A DNA stretch of 64,000 nt from Cyanobacteria bacterium RI_101 (GTDB lineage Bacteria > Cyanobacteriota > Cyanobacteriia > Cyanobacteriales > Microcystaceae). The stretch spans positions 1 to 64,000 of the forward strand of contig WGLZ01000033.1 of the NCBI GenBank assembly GCA_016471375.1, given 5' to 3'. Positions 8,178-18,103 of the stretch are shown in pieces (the stretch's first letter is position 1; each line of letters starts with the position of its first letter). The notes under the pieces were generated by a model, which was given only the letters and a program-made list of their open reading frames with translations, did no database searches and was not told the DNA's origin. The translations under genes were made by a program, and so were the position numbers.

Positions 8178-10391
8178 CTAGCTCGCCTGAAGTCGCTCTT
8201 CGATTAAAGCTAAGGGAACCTGAGCGAAATAGCGCCGTTGGAAGTCTTCTTCCAACAGCAGGGCTTCGATTTCCGTCGGCAGAAGAGTTTGAGGTTCCAA
8301 GGAACTCAGGATATCCAGAATGCGCTCCGCGGTGGGAGGTTTAATATCTAAGTTTCTTTGCAGAGTCCCGGAGTCTAGGGCGCCTTGGCGCCAGAGTCGC
8401 CCTAGGGTTTCTAAACGGACGGGTAGGGGCGCCGGGTTAAATCGGTAAGCTAAGATCAAGGGTTGACAAGCTTTCTGGGCCTGTTGGTAAGCCTGACGGA
8501 GTTCCCCCCAACTGAGGGGGCAGGTTGCTAAGGGGTGGCCGGAGAGTGCGGGGTTCTGTTGACGGCGCCGATCGATAATCGCGGCGGGAAGGGAGGGGAG
8601 GATCTCGCTCTCAACCCGGAGGGATTGGAAGTCGATTAAGTTGGCTTCGTAGCGATTTGAGTGGGTATTGTAGGTCAATTCAACCAATGCTCGACAGAGA
8701 GTGTTTCGAGGCAACTCCCAGTCTTCATGACCCCACCAAATCCCTGGAAATTCAGCGCCGCTTTGGGGGTCCTGAAGATGGAAACGAGTCAATTTATAGT
8801 TAACTTTTTGGCGTTTAAAATCCCGATAATTCTCCCAACGACTCCCTTGAAAATAACACTTTTCCACTAATAATTTAGGCGTCGGATTGCCCATGCCGCA
8901 GGGTTCCAGCAGTTTTAACTCCTGAAAGAGATCCCGTCCCAGATCCGCGACGGCAACGACGAGATCCGCGATGAGTTCCCGCTCCAAAGGGCGCCCGCCG
9001 TAGTCTTGCCAAAAACGTTGATTGATAGCTTCTCGGAAAAATGGCAAATGGGCGAGGGGCAAACTTAAACCCGCCGCCAAGGGATGACCGCCAAAACCGG
9101 TTAACCAACGGGCTTGGGAGCGCAAGAGTTCGTAGAGGTTAACGCCCTGGGCGGAACGGGCGGAGCCTCTGGCTTGGCGCTCTCCCGTTTCTCCCTCTAG
9201 GGGCTGACTGCTCAATACAATAGCCGGGCGGCCGTAGGTTTCCGCTAGACGACCGGCCACCAACCCCAAAATTCCCCCCGGCCATTGGGGATTTTCAAGG
9301 ATAATGACCCCCGCGGTCGATAAATCGAGGCTTTCGAGTTGTTTTTCGGCTTGGGCCACTAGGGTTTTCTGTAATTCCTTGCGGCGGCTGTTGGCCAACT
9401 CGGTTTCCTCGGCCAAGACTCGACACCGGGCTTCGTCCCGGCTGGTGAGTAGCTCCACCCCAAAACGGGCGTCGCCTTGAATGCGGCTAATGGCGTTAAG
9501 GCGAGGCCCGACGCCAAAGGAAATATCCGTGGGACGGTCGCCGCTCCGGTTGCAATACTCTAAAAGCAGGGCCACTCCCGGGCGTCGTCGCTCCTGTCGT
9601 TGCTCCCGTAGGCGCTGGATGCCCCGTTGAGCGAGGTAACGACAATCGCCCTTCAGTTCCACTAAGTCGGCGATTAAACCAATGGCTACAAGATCGAGTA
9701 AATCCTCCAAGGGGCGCTGGGGAATTTGCGGCGCCGCTTGGTAAAGCCCCTCCACTAATTTGTAGGCCACCGCCACCCCGGAGAGATGAGCGAGGGGATG
9801 CTCCGGGGCGAAGTAGCGGGAATTCAGAATGGCCGCCACATCGGGGCGCTCTGGAGGTAGGGTATGGTGGTCGGTGATAATCAGGTCTATTCCTAACTCT
9901 TTTGCCCTAGCGATTTCCGCAAGGTTCGTACTGCCGGTGTCGCAGGTGACAATCAGCGCCGTTCCCGCTTCCGCCAACCTTTCCAGTTGAGTCAGGTTCA
10001 AGCCGTGGGACTCCCGCAGGCGATGGGGGATATAGTAATTAAGACGCGTTTGGGGATCGATAAATTGTCCTAAGCCTTCCCAGAGGACGCTAGTGGCCGT
10101 AATGCCGTCGGCGTCGAAGTCGCCCCAGATCGTTACGCGTTCGCGATTTTGCCGGGCCGCTAACAGTCGAGTCACAGCCAGATCCATCTCCGGGCCAAAG
10201 GCCGAGGGCGGCGCCGGCTCGTAGGCGTCGGGGTCTAAAAACGGTCGCAACTGTTCCGGCTCCCGGATTCCCCTCTGCCACAACAGTTGGGCCCCAAAGC
10301 GCCCCGCCGTCGGAACGAGGGTTCGCAGAGCCTTTAAAAACTCGGCGGGAATTTCCGCGGGAGGGCTAATCTGCCACTGGGCCGGAGGCAT
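8178..10391 (-). CDS. recJ: RecJ single-stranded-DNA 5'-3' exonuclease
   Basis: A 737-residue DHH-family exonuclease used in recombination and mismatch/base-excision repair. Motif I DFDADG is at residues 91-96, followed by DTGSTN (about 151), ITDHH (the DHH motif, about 172) and LSGVAVAYKL. The DHHA1 domain has GGHPLAAG (GFGGHP at about 436). It is longer than the 570-residue E. coli enzyme because of the extended C-terminal region usual in cyanobacteria. The gene stands alone between the ABC permease (convergent) and ffh. Confidence 0.95.
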   Translation of the reverse strand: MPPAQWQISPPAEIPAEFLKALRTLVPTAGRFGAQLLWQRGIREPEQLRPFLDPDAYEPAPPSAFGPEMDLAVTRLLAARQNRERVTIWGDFDADGITATSVLWEGLGQFIDPQTRLNYYIPHRLRESHGLNLTQLERLAEAGTALIVTCDTGSTNLAEIARAKELGIDLIITDHHTLPPERPDVAAILNSRYFAPEHPLAHLSGVAVAYKLVEGLYQAAPQIPQRPLEDLLDLVAIGLIADLVELKGDCRYLAQRGIQRLREQRQERRRPGVALLLEYCNRSGDRPTDISFGVGPRLNAISRIQGDARFGVELLTSRDEARCRVLAEETELANSRRKELQKTLVAQAEKQLESLDLSTAGVIILENPQWPGGILGLVAGRLAETYGRPAIVLSSQPLEGETGERQARGSARSAQGVNLYELLRSQARWLTGFGGHPLAAGLSLPLAHLPFFREAINQRFWQDYGGRPLERELIADLVVAVADLGRDLFQELKLLEPCGMGNPTPKLLVEKCYFQGSRWENYRDFKRQKVNYKLTRFHLQDPQSGAEFPGIWWGHEDWELPRNTLCRALVELTYNTHSNRYEANLIDFQSLRVESEILPSLPAAIIDRRRQQNPALSGHPLATCPLSWGELRQAYQQAQKACQPLILAYRFNPAPLPVRLETLGRLWRQGALDSGTLQRNLDIKPPTAERILDILSSLEPQTLLPTEIEALLLEEDFQRRYFAQVPLALIEERLQAS

Positions 10392-10678
10392 AGGAGGGAA
10401 AAATAAACCGCTTCTAGTATCCTAGCCCAGTCTTTATCCTTGGGAGGAGCAAAATAAAATTAGCTAGCACAGTACCAAAAGAATACTCTCAAACAAAGTC
10501 CACCAAAAATCTTGATTAATGTTACCTTTTTTTGGGCAAAACCAATGTTCTGCCCGGTCAAGCTCTTATGGCTCAGGACGCAGGATGGAAAGACATTGAA
10601 GTCGATTTTTCCATAAGTCCCTCCCGAAGGTGCGGCGCCTATTGATTAAAGTCTAGCGGAAACGAAATAACACAGCCT
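10392..10678. other. Intergenic region between ffh and recJ
   Basis: These 287 bases separate two minus-strand genes. I see no open frame, no SRP RNA signature (no GGAA tetraloop hairpin of the 4.5S type) and no clear terminator. The recJ promoter is not in this stretch's downstream part but should lie near its high-coordinate side of ffh's end. Confidence 0.35.
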
Positions 10679-12124
10679 CTAAAGCGCCCCAAAGCCCTTT
10701 TTCTTTTTCTTCGGTTTTTTCGCCTTGGGAGCGCCGCCATAGCCCCGAAAACCGGGACGGGCTGGGGGAGCGCCGAACATTCCCCCCATATTGGGCATTC
10801 CCATACCCGGCATACCGCCCATCATGCCCCCCATGCCCATCTGTTGCATCATGGCCCGCATCTTGGTGAAGTTGCTGATTAATTTGGACACGTCGCTTTC
10901 GCTATGACCGGAGCCTTTGGCGATGCGACGGCGCCGACTGGGGGTTTTGGCCAAGAGATCCGGGTTCCGGCGCTCTTCCTGGGTCATGGAGCTAATCATC
11001 GCTTCTGTGCGCTTCAGTTCCTTTTCGCCTTTTTCAATATCGCTACTGCTGAGCTTGCCCATACCGGGGATCATTTTCAGCAGGTTGCCCATGGAGCCGA
11101 GGTTTTTCATCAAGCGCATCTGCTTGAGAAAGTCGTCAAAATCAAAGGTGGCTTCGAGGATTTTGTTTTGTAATTCGGCGGCGTCGCCAATATCGATGGC
11201 TTCCTGGGCCTTTTCCACCAGGGTCAACACGTCCCCCATGTTGAGGATACGGCTGGCCATCCGGTCGGGATAGAAGGGTTGCAGAGCCTCCACCTTTTCC
11301 CCCACGCCGATAAATTTAATCGGTTGCCCGGAGACTTGTCGCACCGACAGCGCCGCGCCGCCCCGAGTGTCGCCGTCCAGCTTGGTTAAAATAGCGCCGG
11401 TAATGCCGATTTCCGTTTGGAAGGTATGGGTTAGATTGGCCGCCTCCTGCCCCGTCATGGCGTCCACCACCAGCAGGGTGTCGTCGGGTTTAACCGCAGC
11501 CTTGATGCGGGCCAACTCTCCCATCATCTGGGGATCAATTTGTAAGCGCCCGGCGGTGTCGATCAGCACCGCGTCCACCCCCAGTTCTTTGCCCTTCTCC
11601 ACCCCCAGACGGGCGATTTCCACCGGGTCGGCGTCGGTTCCCAACTCAAAGACGGGGACGTCGATTTGAGCGCCGAGGGTTTTCAGTTGCTCAATGGCCG
11701 CCGGTCGGTAGACGTCGGTGGCCACCATCAGCGCCGAGCGGTTTTCCTTCCGTAGATAGAGCGCCAACTTAGCGGTGGCGGTGGTTTTTCCCGTCCCCTG
11801 CAACCCGGCCATCAGGATCACTGTAGGCGCTTTATCCGCCCGGGCCAGGGGGACCTGGCTTTCCCCCATCACCCGGGTCAGTTCGTCGTAGACAATTTTA
11901 ATAAACTGCTGGCCCGGATTGACGCCGTTAATGACCTCGGCGCCCAGCGCCTTTTTCTCCACCTCCGTCACAAACGCCTTCACCACTTGAAGGTTGACGT
12001 CCGCCTCCAGTAAGGCTTTCCGCACGTCCTTCAAAGCGTCCTGAATATTTTTCGGAGAAATCTTATCCTGACCCCGGAGCTTTTTCCAGGCGTCTTCTAA
12101 ACTCTCGGCAAGGGCGTCAAACAT
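10679..12124 (-). CDS. ffh: Ffh, signal recognition particle protein
   Basis: This 481-residue SRP54 GTPase binds signal sequences and SRP RNA and delivers ribosomes to FtsY at the membrane. The N domain starts MFDALAESLEDAWKKL. The G domain has GLQGTGKTT (107-115, P-loop), DTAGR near 188 and a TKLDGD guanine-specificity motif. The M domain follows from about residue 300, with RRRRIAKGSG for RNA binding. The C-terminus is a Met/Gly-rich tail (GGMMGGMPGMGM) ending in a lysine run. Length and order are standard. Confidence 0.97.
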   Translation of the reverse strand: MFDALAESLEDAWKKLRGQDKISPKNIQDALKDVRKALLEADVNLQVVKAFVTEVEKKALGAEVINGVNPGQQFIKIVYDELTRVMGESQVPLARADKAPTVILMAGLQGTGKTTATAKLALYLRKENRSALMVATDVYRPAAIEQLKTLGAQIDVPVFELGTDADPVEIARLGVEKGKELGVDAVLIDTAGRLQIDPQMMGELARIKAAVKPDDTLLVVDAMTGQEAANLTHTFQTEIGITGAILTKLDGDTRGGAALSVRQVSGQPIKFIGVGEKVEALQPFYPDRMASRILNMGDVLTLVEKAQEAIDIGDAAELQNKILEATFDFDDFLKQMRLMKNLGSMGNLLKMIPGMGKLSSSDIEKGEKELKRTEAMISSMTQEERRNPDLLAKTPSRRRRIAKGSGHSESDVSKLISNFTKMRAMMQQMGMGGMMGGMPGMGMPNMGGMFGAPPARPGFRGYGGAPKAKKPKKKKKGFGAL

Positions 12125-12230
12125 AGGGCGGCGATCACTTTCTTCACTAGGGTTTAACTAGCATAGCCCTGGGATTCGGCGCCGGGCAAGATTGGGGCGG
12201 AGCTAGCCCCGCCGCGGAAGCTTCTGACCG

Positions 12231-13151
12231 TTAATCAAGGGTAATGATCTCTCCATTCCAATATCCCGCGAGTTCCGAGTATTTTTTCTCCATCGGGCCA
12301 TAGAGGGGATTCATCACTTTAATGCTCTGGGTTTCTGGATTGACCCCTACAAAAACAATGGCGTGGGGGAAGACGCGCCGGCCAATTTTTTCTCGGACAT
12401 GGAGAATGGCGGGAGAGGAGAGATTGGCTAAATCCTCCGAGGTAAAATCGTTGCGGTACTGGGGCTGGAAACCCAATTTCCTCAACGTCCTGAGTTCCTC
12501 TAGGGCGCTCGTCCCGAAACGGTCGGTCTGGGCTAAAAGCGCCGCTTCTTTTTCCGTCAACTGGGGCTGTTTTCCCGTCAAACGCCCGAGGGTGGCGATG
12601 CTGGCGGGGGCGCAGGTGTAGTGGGTCGTTTGCAAGACCCATCGCCCGTCTATAATCTCCGGCTTTCCGAGGCCGGCGCCGATGGGGAGGGTTTTATGGA
12701 TCAGAAAACTGGCGAAAATGGCAATGACGGCCAAACTAGCGAGTAGGTTAATTCTACTTTGGGCGTCGCTCCGACCAAAAATCTCTAGGCCGATGAGGAC
12801 TCCCATCGCGCCCACAATCAGACCGACAATCAAGTCAAGCGCGTAGGCGCCGAGGTAAAGGGACGGCGCTAAGGGGAAAAAACGAGTCGCCGGATAAATC
12901 AGGTTATTTTTGTCCGCTAGAATCAGCCCGATTACCCCTAGAGGCGCGGCGGCCAGCGCCAGTAAGATCGCCCGTTGGACTTGGGGGTTGGCAATCGTCC
13001 CGTTCAGCGCGACGCCCCGACGAGCTAGGAATCGACCGGCGCCGACTCCGAGCAATGCCAGAATAAGGCTCCATAAACAGAGGAAAAGCATGGCGAGTTG
13101 CCCCCCTAAACTGAAAACTGTCTCTCGATCGGCGTTACCCGCCCTAACCAT
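12231..13151 (-). CDS. Membrane-anchored C39-like cysteine peptidase
   Basis: A 306-residue protein with five or so hydrophobic segments in residues 15-155 and a C-terminal papain-like C39 domain. The putative catalytic residues are Gln174, Cys180 in HYTCAPAS, His263 in FPHAIVFVG and Asn281 in NPLYGP, where Asp is more usual. C39 domains cut double-glycine leader peptides in bacteriocin export, but here there is no ABC transporter domain. The substrate is therefore unknown. The ATG at 13151 is preferred to the TTG at 13154. It is the only gene in its block, upstream of ffh by about 100 bases. Confidence 0.75.
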   Translation of the reverse strand: MVRAGNADRETVFSLGGQLAMLFLCLWSLILALLGVGAGRFLARRGVALNGTIANPQVQRAILLALAAAPLGVIGLILADKNNLIYPATRFFPLAPSLYLGAYALDLIVGLIVGAMGVLIGLEIFGRSDAQSRINLLASLAVIAIFASFLIHKTLPIGAGLGKPEIIDGRWVLQTTHYTCAPASIATLGRLTGKQPQLTEKEAALLAQTDRFGTSALEELRTLRKLGFQPQYRNDFTSEDLANLSSPAILHVREKIGRRVFPHAIVFVGVNPETQSIKVMNPLYGPMEKKYSELAGYWNGEIITLD

Positions 13152-13316
13152 CAAGCCGAAACCCTGAAAGAATATTGAACCCGCGGGACTGTCGCAACAG
13201 TGTACTCTATTTTAGTCATATAGGATACATCATTCTCTCCTGTTTCGGCTGAAACTTAGACAGCGCCGCCAACAGAGCGCGACTCTGCAACCGTTCCGGC
13301 GCCCGACTTCCGAATC

Positions 13317-14759
13317 ATGTCCTCGATCCCCTACCAGCCCGAACTTTTCTACGACGAACTCTTTTTTCCTTCGGGCGACCCCCGGCCGGAAGCGGCGCCG
13401 TTAGTCGAGTGGATTGCGCGCCTGCCGACGGCGGAACTGCGGCAACACCAAAACACGGCCCAGGCGGCGCTGTTTAACCTGGGGGTCACCTTCCGCGTCT
13501 ATGGCGACGACGAAGAGGGGTTAGAACGGGCGCTTCCCTTCGATATCATTCCCCGGGTGATTTCCGCCCAGAATTGGCGGGCCCTGGAGGGGGGACTGAA
13601 ACAACGGGTCGCGGCCCTGAATTGTTTTTTAGGGGATATCTACGGCGCTCAAAAAATTATCGAGGACGGCGCGATTCCCTGGGAAATTGTCGCCTCCGCG
13701 GGGGGCTATTTGCCGGCCTGTCAGGGCATTAAACCGCCTTTGGGGATCTGGTGCCATATCACCGGCACGGATTTGGTGCGGGATCAAACCGGCGACTGGT
13801 ATGTGCTGGAGGATAACCTACGGGTGCCGTCGGGCATTTCCTACGTTTTGGAAAATCGGCGGGTGATGAAAAGCACTTTCCCGGAAATTTTTCAGACCAT
13901 GGAGGTGCAGGCGGTGGACGAGTATCCCAGTTACCTGCTCGACACCCTCCTGAATCTAGCGCCGCCCCAACTGCCCCAGCCGACGGTGGCGGTGCTGACG
14001 CCGGGGATCTATAACTCCGCCTATTTCGAGCATTCTTTTCTGGCCCAACAGATGGGAGTGGAACTAGTGGAGGGGCGGGATCTGACGGTGATGGACGGTT
14101 ATCTCCAAATGCGGACGACCAAGGGACTGCGACGGGTGGACGTCCTCTATCGGCGCCTAGACGACGAATTTCTAGACCCGCAGGTGTTTCGCTCCGATTC
14201 CCTGCTGGGGGTGCCGGGCTTGATGGAGGTGTATCGTCAGGGCCGGGTGGCGCTGGCCAACGCGCCGGGAACCGGCGTCGCCGACGATAAAGCGATCTAC
14301 GCGTTCGTCCCGGAAATGATTCGCTACTATTTGGGAGAGGAGCCAATCCTCAACAATGTTCCCACCTATCTCTGTTGGCGGGAGGACGACCGGCGCTATG
14401 TCCTCGAACACCTCGAAAGCCTAGTGGTTAAAGCCACCAACGAAGCCGGAGGCTACGGCATGCTGATGGGGCCCAGCTCCGGCGCCCAGGAACGAGCCGA
14501 GTTTAGCGACCGGATTCGCCATAATCCCCGCAACTACATCGCCCAGCCGGTTCTCAGTTTGTCCCGAGCGCCGACGTTGGTGAATCAGGATAATTTGGAA
14601 GGGCGCCATGTGGATTTAAGACCCTACATCCTCCATCGGGGGGAGGAAATTTATGTTCACCCCGGCGGTCTGACCCGGGTGGCGCTCAAAAAGGGTTCCT
14701 TGGTGGTCAACTCCTCCCAGGGCGGCGGCAGTAAAGACACTTGGGTTCTGGCCCGTTAA
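13317..14759 (+). CDS. Circularly permuted ATP-grasp type 2 protein
   Basis: A 480-residue member of the DUF404/DUF407 ATP-grasp family. It has the N-terminal [15 protein letters not shown], the central [24 protein letters not shown], the [11 protein letters not shown] segment and, near 372-384, [13 protein letters not shown] for ATP binding. The family is thought to form amide bonds in unidentified peptides or modify glutathione-like molecules. It is usually paired with an alpha-E protein and a transglutaminase. Here it is followed after 36 bp by a 140-residue protein that does not look like a full alpha-E domain. Function beyond ligase-like fold is not known. Confidence 0.88.
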   Translation: MSSIPYQPELFYDELFFPSGDPRPEAAPLVEWIARLPTAELRQHQNTAQAALFNLGVTFRVYGDDEEGLERALPFDIIPRVISAQNWRALEGGLKQRVAALNCFLGDIYGAQKIIEDGAIPWEIVASAGGYLPACQGIKPPLGIWCHITGTDLVRDQTGDWYVLEDNLRVPSGISYVLENRRVMKSTFPEIFQTMEVQAVDEYPSYLLDTLLNLAPPQLPQPTVAVLTPGIYNSAYFEHSFLAQQMGVELVEGRDLTVMDGYLQMRTTKGLRRVDVLYRRLDDEFLDPQVFRSDSLLGVPGLMEVYRQGRVALANAPGTGVADDKAIYAFVPEMIRYYLGEEPILNNVPTYLCWREDDRRYVLEHLESLVVKATNEAGGYGMLMGPSSGAQERAEFSDRIRHNPRNYIAQPVLSLSRAPTLVNQDNLEGRHVDLRPYILHRGEEIYVHPGGLTRVALKKGSLVVNSSQGGGSKDTWVLAR

Positions 14760-14795
14760 ACCGGCGCCGTCAAACTCGCTCTGGAGATTTTTCCC

Positions 14796-15218
14796 ATGTC
14801 CCTTGAAATTCAGCCCTTTATGCAAGCGTTGCGCCAATTCTGCCAAGATTTAGAGACGGGTCAAGGCAAAAGCCGCTGGGTGTCCCAGGCGCTCCGGTTA
14901 ACCTCCCAAGAACTGGAGGACCACGTGCGACAGGCGCAACTGAGCCAAGAATTTACCCAACAGTACCGGCATTACCGTCTCGCCTACCAAAAAGTGGAAA
15001 GAACCCTAACCTGGATCGACGTGGTGGCCAATCATCGCCTCTGGTTGGAAGACGGCGCCTTGGCGGGATTCTCCGGCTACGCCCAGAACTTGAACCGGGA
15101 TCTGCTCCAGATCTTGATCGAGCTAAAGCAGTATTCCGACTATCTTTGCCCTCTCCAGTCTCCCAACGCAGTCGTCAGTCCGGCGCCGATTCGTCATAGC
15201 CTGAACTCTGATATCTGA
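14796..15218 (+). CDS. Conserved protein of unknown function next to ATP-grasp gene
   Basis: I do not recognise this 140-residue protein. It is largely helical and hydrophilic (LRQFCQDLETGQGKSRW, QYRHYRLAYQKVERTLTWIDVVANHRLWL), without signal peptide or membrane segment. The 36-bp spacing from the ATP-grasp gene indicates an operon. Its last residues (SLNSDI) are encoded by a TGATATCTG-type intergenic repeat, so the true C-terminus may have been extended. It could be a shortened helical partner of the ATP-grasp enzyme, but I have no motif to support that. Confidence 0.7.
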   Translation: MSLEIQPFMQALRQFCQDLETGQGKSRWVSQALRLTSQELEDHVRQAQLSQEFTQQYRHYRLAYQKVERTLTWIDVVANHRLWLEDGALAGFSGYAQNLNRDLLQILIELKQYSDYLCPLQSPNAVVSPAPIRHSLNSDI

Positions 15219-15231
15219 AATCTGTCATCTG

Positions 15232-15957
15232 TCAAAGCCCGCCGACGGTCTGTCCCTGGGCGCCCAACAATAGGGGATCGGCGCCGGTCAAGGGTTCCCA
15301 GCCCACTTCAAAGCCCTGGCTCTGGGCCAGTCGACGAGCCTGGCGAAAAGCGCCGAAACCGTCGGGACGAACAATGAAGGCGAGATACTCTTTTTGGGGA
15401 TCGAATTGAGCCAGACGGCGCCGGAAATTCGCCTCCCACTCGTCGAGGGTTTTGTCTCGTTCGTCCTCGGGGGGAAGCGCCAGATCGTAACGGAGCGCCG
15501 GCGCGGGGCCCCCTTGCAACCGCACTTGATAAAATTCCGTCGCGGCCCGGAAAGATTGCAGTTCTCGGTTTTGGTTCCTTTGACAAGCCTGAAATTCCCC
15601 TAGACGATCAAAATAGTAGCGCCGGGCCCGGAGACTACTCTCCAGACCTTTTCTTTCCGGGGGTTTACAGATCGGTAAACGTTGGCCGAAGTCCGTCAAT
15701 TGGCGCTGAATAGCCGCCGTGTCCAAGTAATAAATTTGCCGGCCTCTGATTTCAAACAGTCGGGGGCGCTTATTCCGGGCGACAACGGGGGGCACGGTCA
15801 GTTGGACGACGGATTGGCTCGACAGCCAGAATCCCCCGGCGCCGACCGCGGAGCCAACCCCGAGGAGCAGGGCTAACGGCGCCAGCCAAAGCGTCGTCCC
15901 CGGAAAGGGAGCCGGCCGGTAGGTTCTCGCAGACAAGTTTCGGCGCCAAGGATTCAT
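15232..15957 (-). CDS. Single-pass membrane protein conserved in cyanobacteria, unknown function
   Basis: A 241-residue protein with one membrane span near residues 24-46, then a soluble region. The region contains IRGRQIYYLDTAAI, a coiled charged middle, and the motif YLAFIVRPDGFGAFRQARRL near residues 190-210, followed by FEVGWEPLTG. This last motif is one I associate with a cyanobacterial conserved family, but I know no function for it. The ATG at 15957 is preferred to the TTG at 15960. It is divergent from rpoC1, 125 bp away, and convergent with the 140-residue gene. Confidence 0.75.
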   Translation of the reverse strand: MNPWRRNLSARTYRPAPFPGTTLWLAPLALLLGVGSAVGAGGFWLSSQSVVQLTVPPVVARNKRPRLFEIRGRQIYYLDTAAIQRQLTDFGQRLPICKPPERKGLESSLRARRYYFDRLGEFQACQRNQNRELQSFRAATEFYQVRLQGGPAPALRYDLALPPEDERDKTLDEWEANFRRRLAQFDPQKEYLAFIVRPDGFGAFRQARRLAQSQGFEVGWEPLTGADPLLLGAQGQTVGGL

Positions 15958-16082
15958 CAAAGCCGCTCTTTTAAGCTAATATTGATAGGCTGTACCCTCC
16001 CGGAGCGGGGGTCGTCCCTTGGTTATTTAGGACTCCTCGCCCTTCTCTACAGCCCGTCAGCCGTTATTTTGTCGCGCCCAGC

Positions 16083-17963
16083 ATGAAAGCCCAAACCGAA
16101 CCCCGCTTTGACTACGTAAAAATTGGCATCGCTTCTCCCGAACGGATTCGTCAATGGGGAGAGCGGACTTTGCCCAACGGGATCTCGGTGGGAGAAGTCA
16201 CCAAGCCCGAAACTATCAATTATCGTACCCTAAAGCCGGAGATGGACGGGCTGTTCTGCGAGAAAATCTTCGGCCCCTCCAAGGATTGGGAATGTTGGTG
16301 CGGCAAGTATAAACGGGTGCGTCACCGGGGCATTGTCTGCGAGCGTTGCGGCGTGGAGGTGACGGAATCCCGGGTTCGGCGCCACCGCATGGGCTTCATT
16401 AAACTGGCGGCGCCGGTGACCCATGTCTGGTACCTCAAGGGGATTCCCAGCTACCTGAGTATTTTATTGGATATGCCCCTGCGGGACGTGGAGCAGGTGG
16501 TTTATTTTAACGCCTACGTGGTGCTCAACCCCGGCAACGCCAGCAACTTGCAATACAAACAACTGCTGACGGAAGACCAGTGGGTGGAAATTGAAGACCA
16601 AATCTACGCCGAAGACTCGGAACTCTACGGCATCGACGTCAGCATCGGCGCCGAAGCCATCCAGCGCCTATTAGAGGAGTTAAACCTAGAAGAAGAGGCG
16701 GAGCGACTGCGGGAAGAAATCCTCAACAGCAAAGGGCAAAAGCGGGCCAAGCTGATCAAGCGCCTGCGGGTGGTGGATAATTTTGTCGCCACCAACTCAA
16801 AAGCGGAATGGATGGTGCTGAGCGCCATTCCCGTCATTCCCCCGGATCTGCGCCCCATGGTGCAGTTGGACGGCGGGCGCTTCGCCACCTCGGATTTAAA
16901 CGACCTCTACCGCCGGGTGATCAACCGGAATAACCGTTTGGCCCGGTTGCAGGAAATTTTGGCGCCGGAAATCATTGTCCGCAACGAAAAGCGGATGCTT
17001 CAGGAAGCCGTGGACGCCTTGATTGACAACGGCCGCCGGGGTCGCACGGTGGTCGGCGCCAATAACCGTCCCCTCAAATCCCTCTCGGACATCATCGAAG
17101 GCAAACAGGGGCGCTTCCGGCAAAACTTGTTGGGTAAACGGGTGGACTACTCCGGTCGTTCCGTGATTGTGGTGGGGCCGAATTTAAAGATTTATCAGTG
17201 CGGTTTGCCCCGGGAAATGGCCATCGAACTGTTCCAGCCCTTCGTGATCCACAGTTTGATCAAAACCAACATCGTTAACAACATCAAAGCGGCCAAAAAA
17301 TTAATCCTCCGCAACGATCCCCAAATCTGGCCCGTCCTCGAAGACGTGATCACCGGGCACCCCGTCATGCTCAACCGGGCGCCCACCCTCCACCGTTTGG
17401 GGATTCAAGCCTTTGAACCGATTTTGGTGGACGGTCGCGCCATCCAACTCCATCCTTTGGTGTGTCCCGCCTTCAACGCCGACTTTGACGGCGATCAAAT
17501 GGCGGTGCACGTGCCCCTCTCCATCGAATCCCAGGCCGAAGCTCGTTTACTGATGCTGGCTTGCCACAATATTCTCTCCCCCGCCACCGGCAAACCCATT
17601 GTCGCCCCCTCCCAGGATATGGTTCTGGGGTGCTATTACCTCACCGCCGAAAATCCCAAGGCGCACAAAGGCGCCGGCATGTACTTCTCGGGGATGGAAG
17701 ACGCGCTGAAAGCTTACAACCAAGGACAGGTGGATCTCCACGCCTCCATCTGGATTCGCTATAACGACCTGGACGTGGTGACGGAAAAACCCGATACCGA
17801 AGTGCTTCAGGAAGAAGTGTTAGCAGACAATACCGTCTTTAAACACTACCGGGAGCGGAAAATCCGGGAAACCCAGGACGGGGAGATCCTTGTCCAGTAT
17901 ATTAAAACTACGCCTGGGCGGATTATCTACAACAAAACCATCCAGGAGGCGCTGGCGGGGTAA
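16083..17963 (+). CDS. rpoC1: RpoC1, RNA polymerase gamma subunit (N-terminal half of beta')
   Basis: This is the 626-residue cyanobacterial RpoC1, the N-terminal part of the split beta' subunit. Zinc ligands lie in [21 protein letters not shown] near residues 70-90. The catalytic NADFDGD, which holds the Mg2+ ions, is at 465-471. The end [16 protein letters not shown] is the usual RpoC1 terminus. rpoB is not upstream (a minus-strand gene lies there) and rpoC2 does not follow. Instead a strong terminator stands 108 bases after the stop. The gene is thus a separate transcription unit, as I recall also for Synechocystis 6803. Confidence 0.98.
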   Translation: MKAQTEPRFDYVKIGIASPERIRQWGERTLPNGISVGEVTKPETINYRTLKPEMDGLFCEKIFGPSKDWECWCGKYKRVRHRGIVCERCGVEVTESRVRRHRMGFIKLAAPVTHVWYLKGIPSYLSILLDMPLRDVEQVVYFNAYVVLNPGNASNLQYKQLLTEDQWVEIEDQIYAEDSELYGIDVSIGAEAIQRLLEELNLEEEAERLREEILNSKGQKRAKLIKRLRVVDNFVATNSKAEWMVLSAIPVIPPDLRPMVQLDGGRFATSDLNDLYRRVINRNNRLARLQEILAPEIIVRNEKRMLQEAVDALIDNGRRGRTVVGANNRPLKSLSDIIEGKQGRFRQNLLGKRVDYSGRSVIVVGPNLKIYQCGLPREMAIELFQPFVIHSLIKTNIVNNIKAAKKLILRNDPQIWPVLEDVITGHPVMLNRAPTLHRLGIQAFEPILVDGRAIQLHPLVCPAFNADFDGDQMAVHVPLSIESQAEARLLMLACHNILSPATGKPIVAPSQDMVLGCYYLTAENPKAHKGAGMYFSGMEDALKAYNQGQVDLHASIWIRYNDLDVVTEKPDTEVLQEEVLADNTVFKHYRERKIRETQDGEILVQYIKTTPGRIIYNKTIQEALAG

Positions 17964-17965
17964 GG

Positions 17966-18058
17966 CAAAACGGGCTTCGGCTCTTCGGCAGGCGATACGG
18001 TGAGCCTAGCCACTGAGCTTGCCGAAGTGTGTCGAACCGCTCGGGCTATCACTACGTT
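17966..18058. repeat. Dispersed GCTTCGGC/GAGCTTGCCGAAG hairpin repeat
   Basis: Between rpoC1 and its terminator lie cttcggcaggc and gagcttgccgaag arms of the common cyanobacterial intergenic repeat family. Relatives occur at 4649, 21008-21050, 40028 and 54120-54295. Confidence 0.55.
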
Positions 18059-18070
18059 AGAGTTTCTACC

Positions 18071-18095
18071 GGGGAGAGTTATTCTCCCCTTTTTT
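18071..18095 (+). terminator. Rho-independent terminator of rpoC1
   Basis: Perfect arms GGGGAGA (18071-18077) and TCTCCCC (18083-18089) with a 5-base loop are followed by six Ts. This closes the rpoC1 transcript. Confidence 0.88.
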
Positions 18096-18103
18096 GTAAC
18101 CCA

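Noticed and set aside
10392-10678. Possible structural RNA (SRP RNA or 6S RNA) next to ffh
   Set aside because: No conserved SRP hairpin or long 6S-like pairing could be drawn.
14172-14411. Several long antisense open frames inside GC-rich genes (ATP-grasp, rpoC1, metH, recJ and others)
   Set aside because: They are shadows of the codon bias of the true genes and lack start signals or motifs.
18029-18103. N-terminal extension of the Rpn-like frame
   Set aside because: It runs through a perfect rpoC1 terminator and repeat sequence, so it is not coding.
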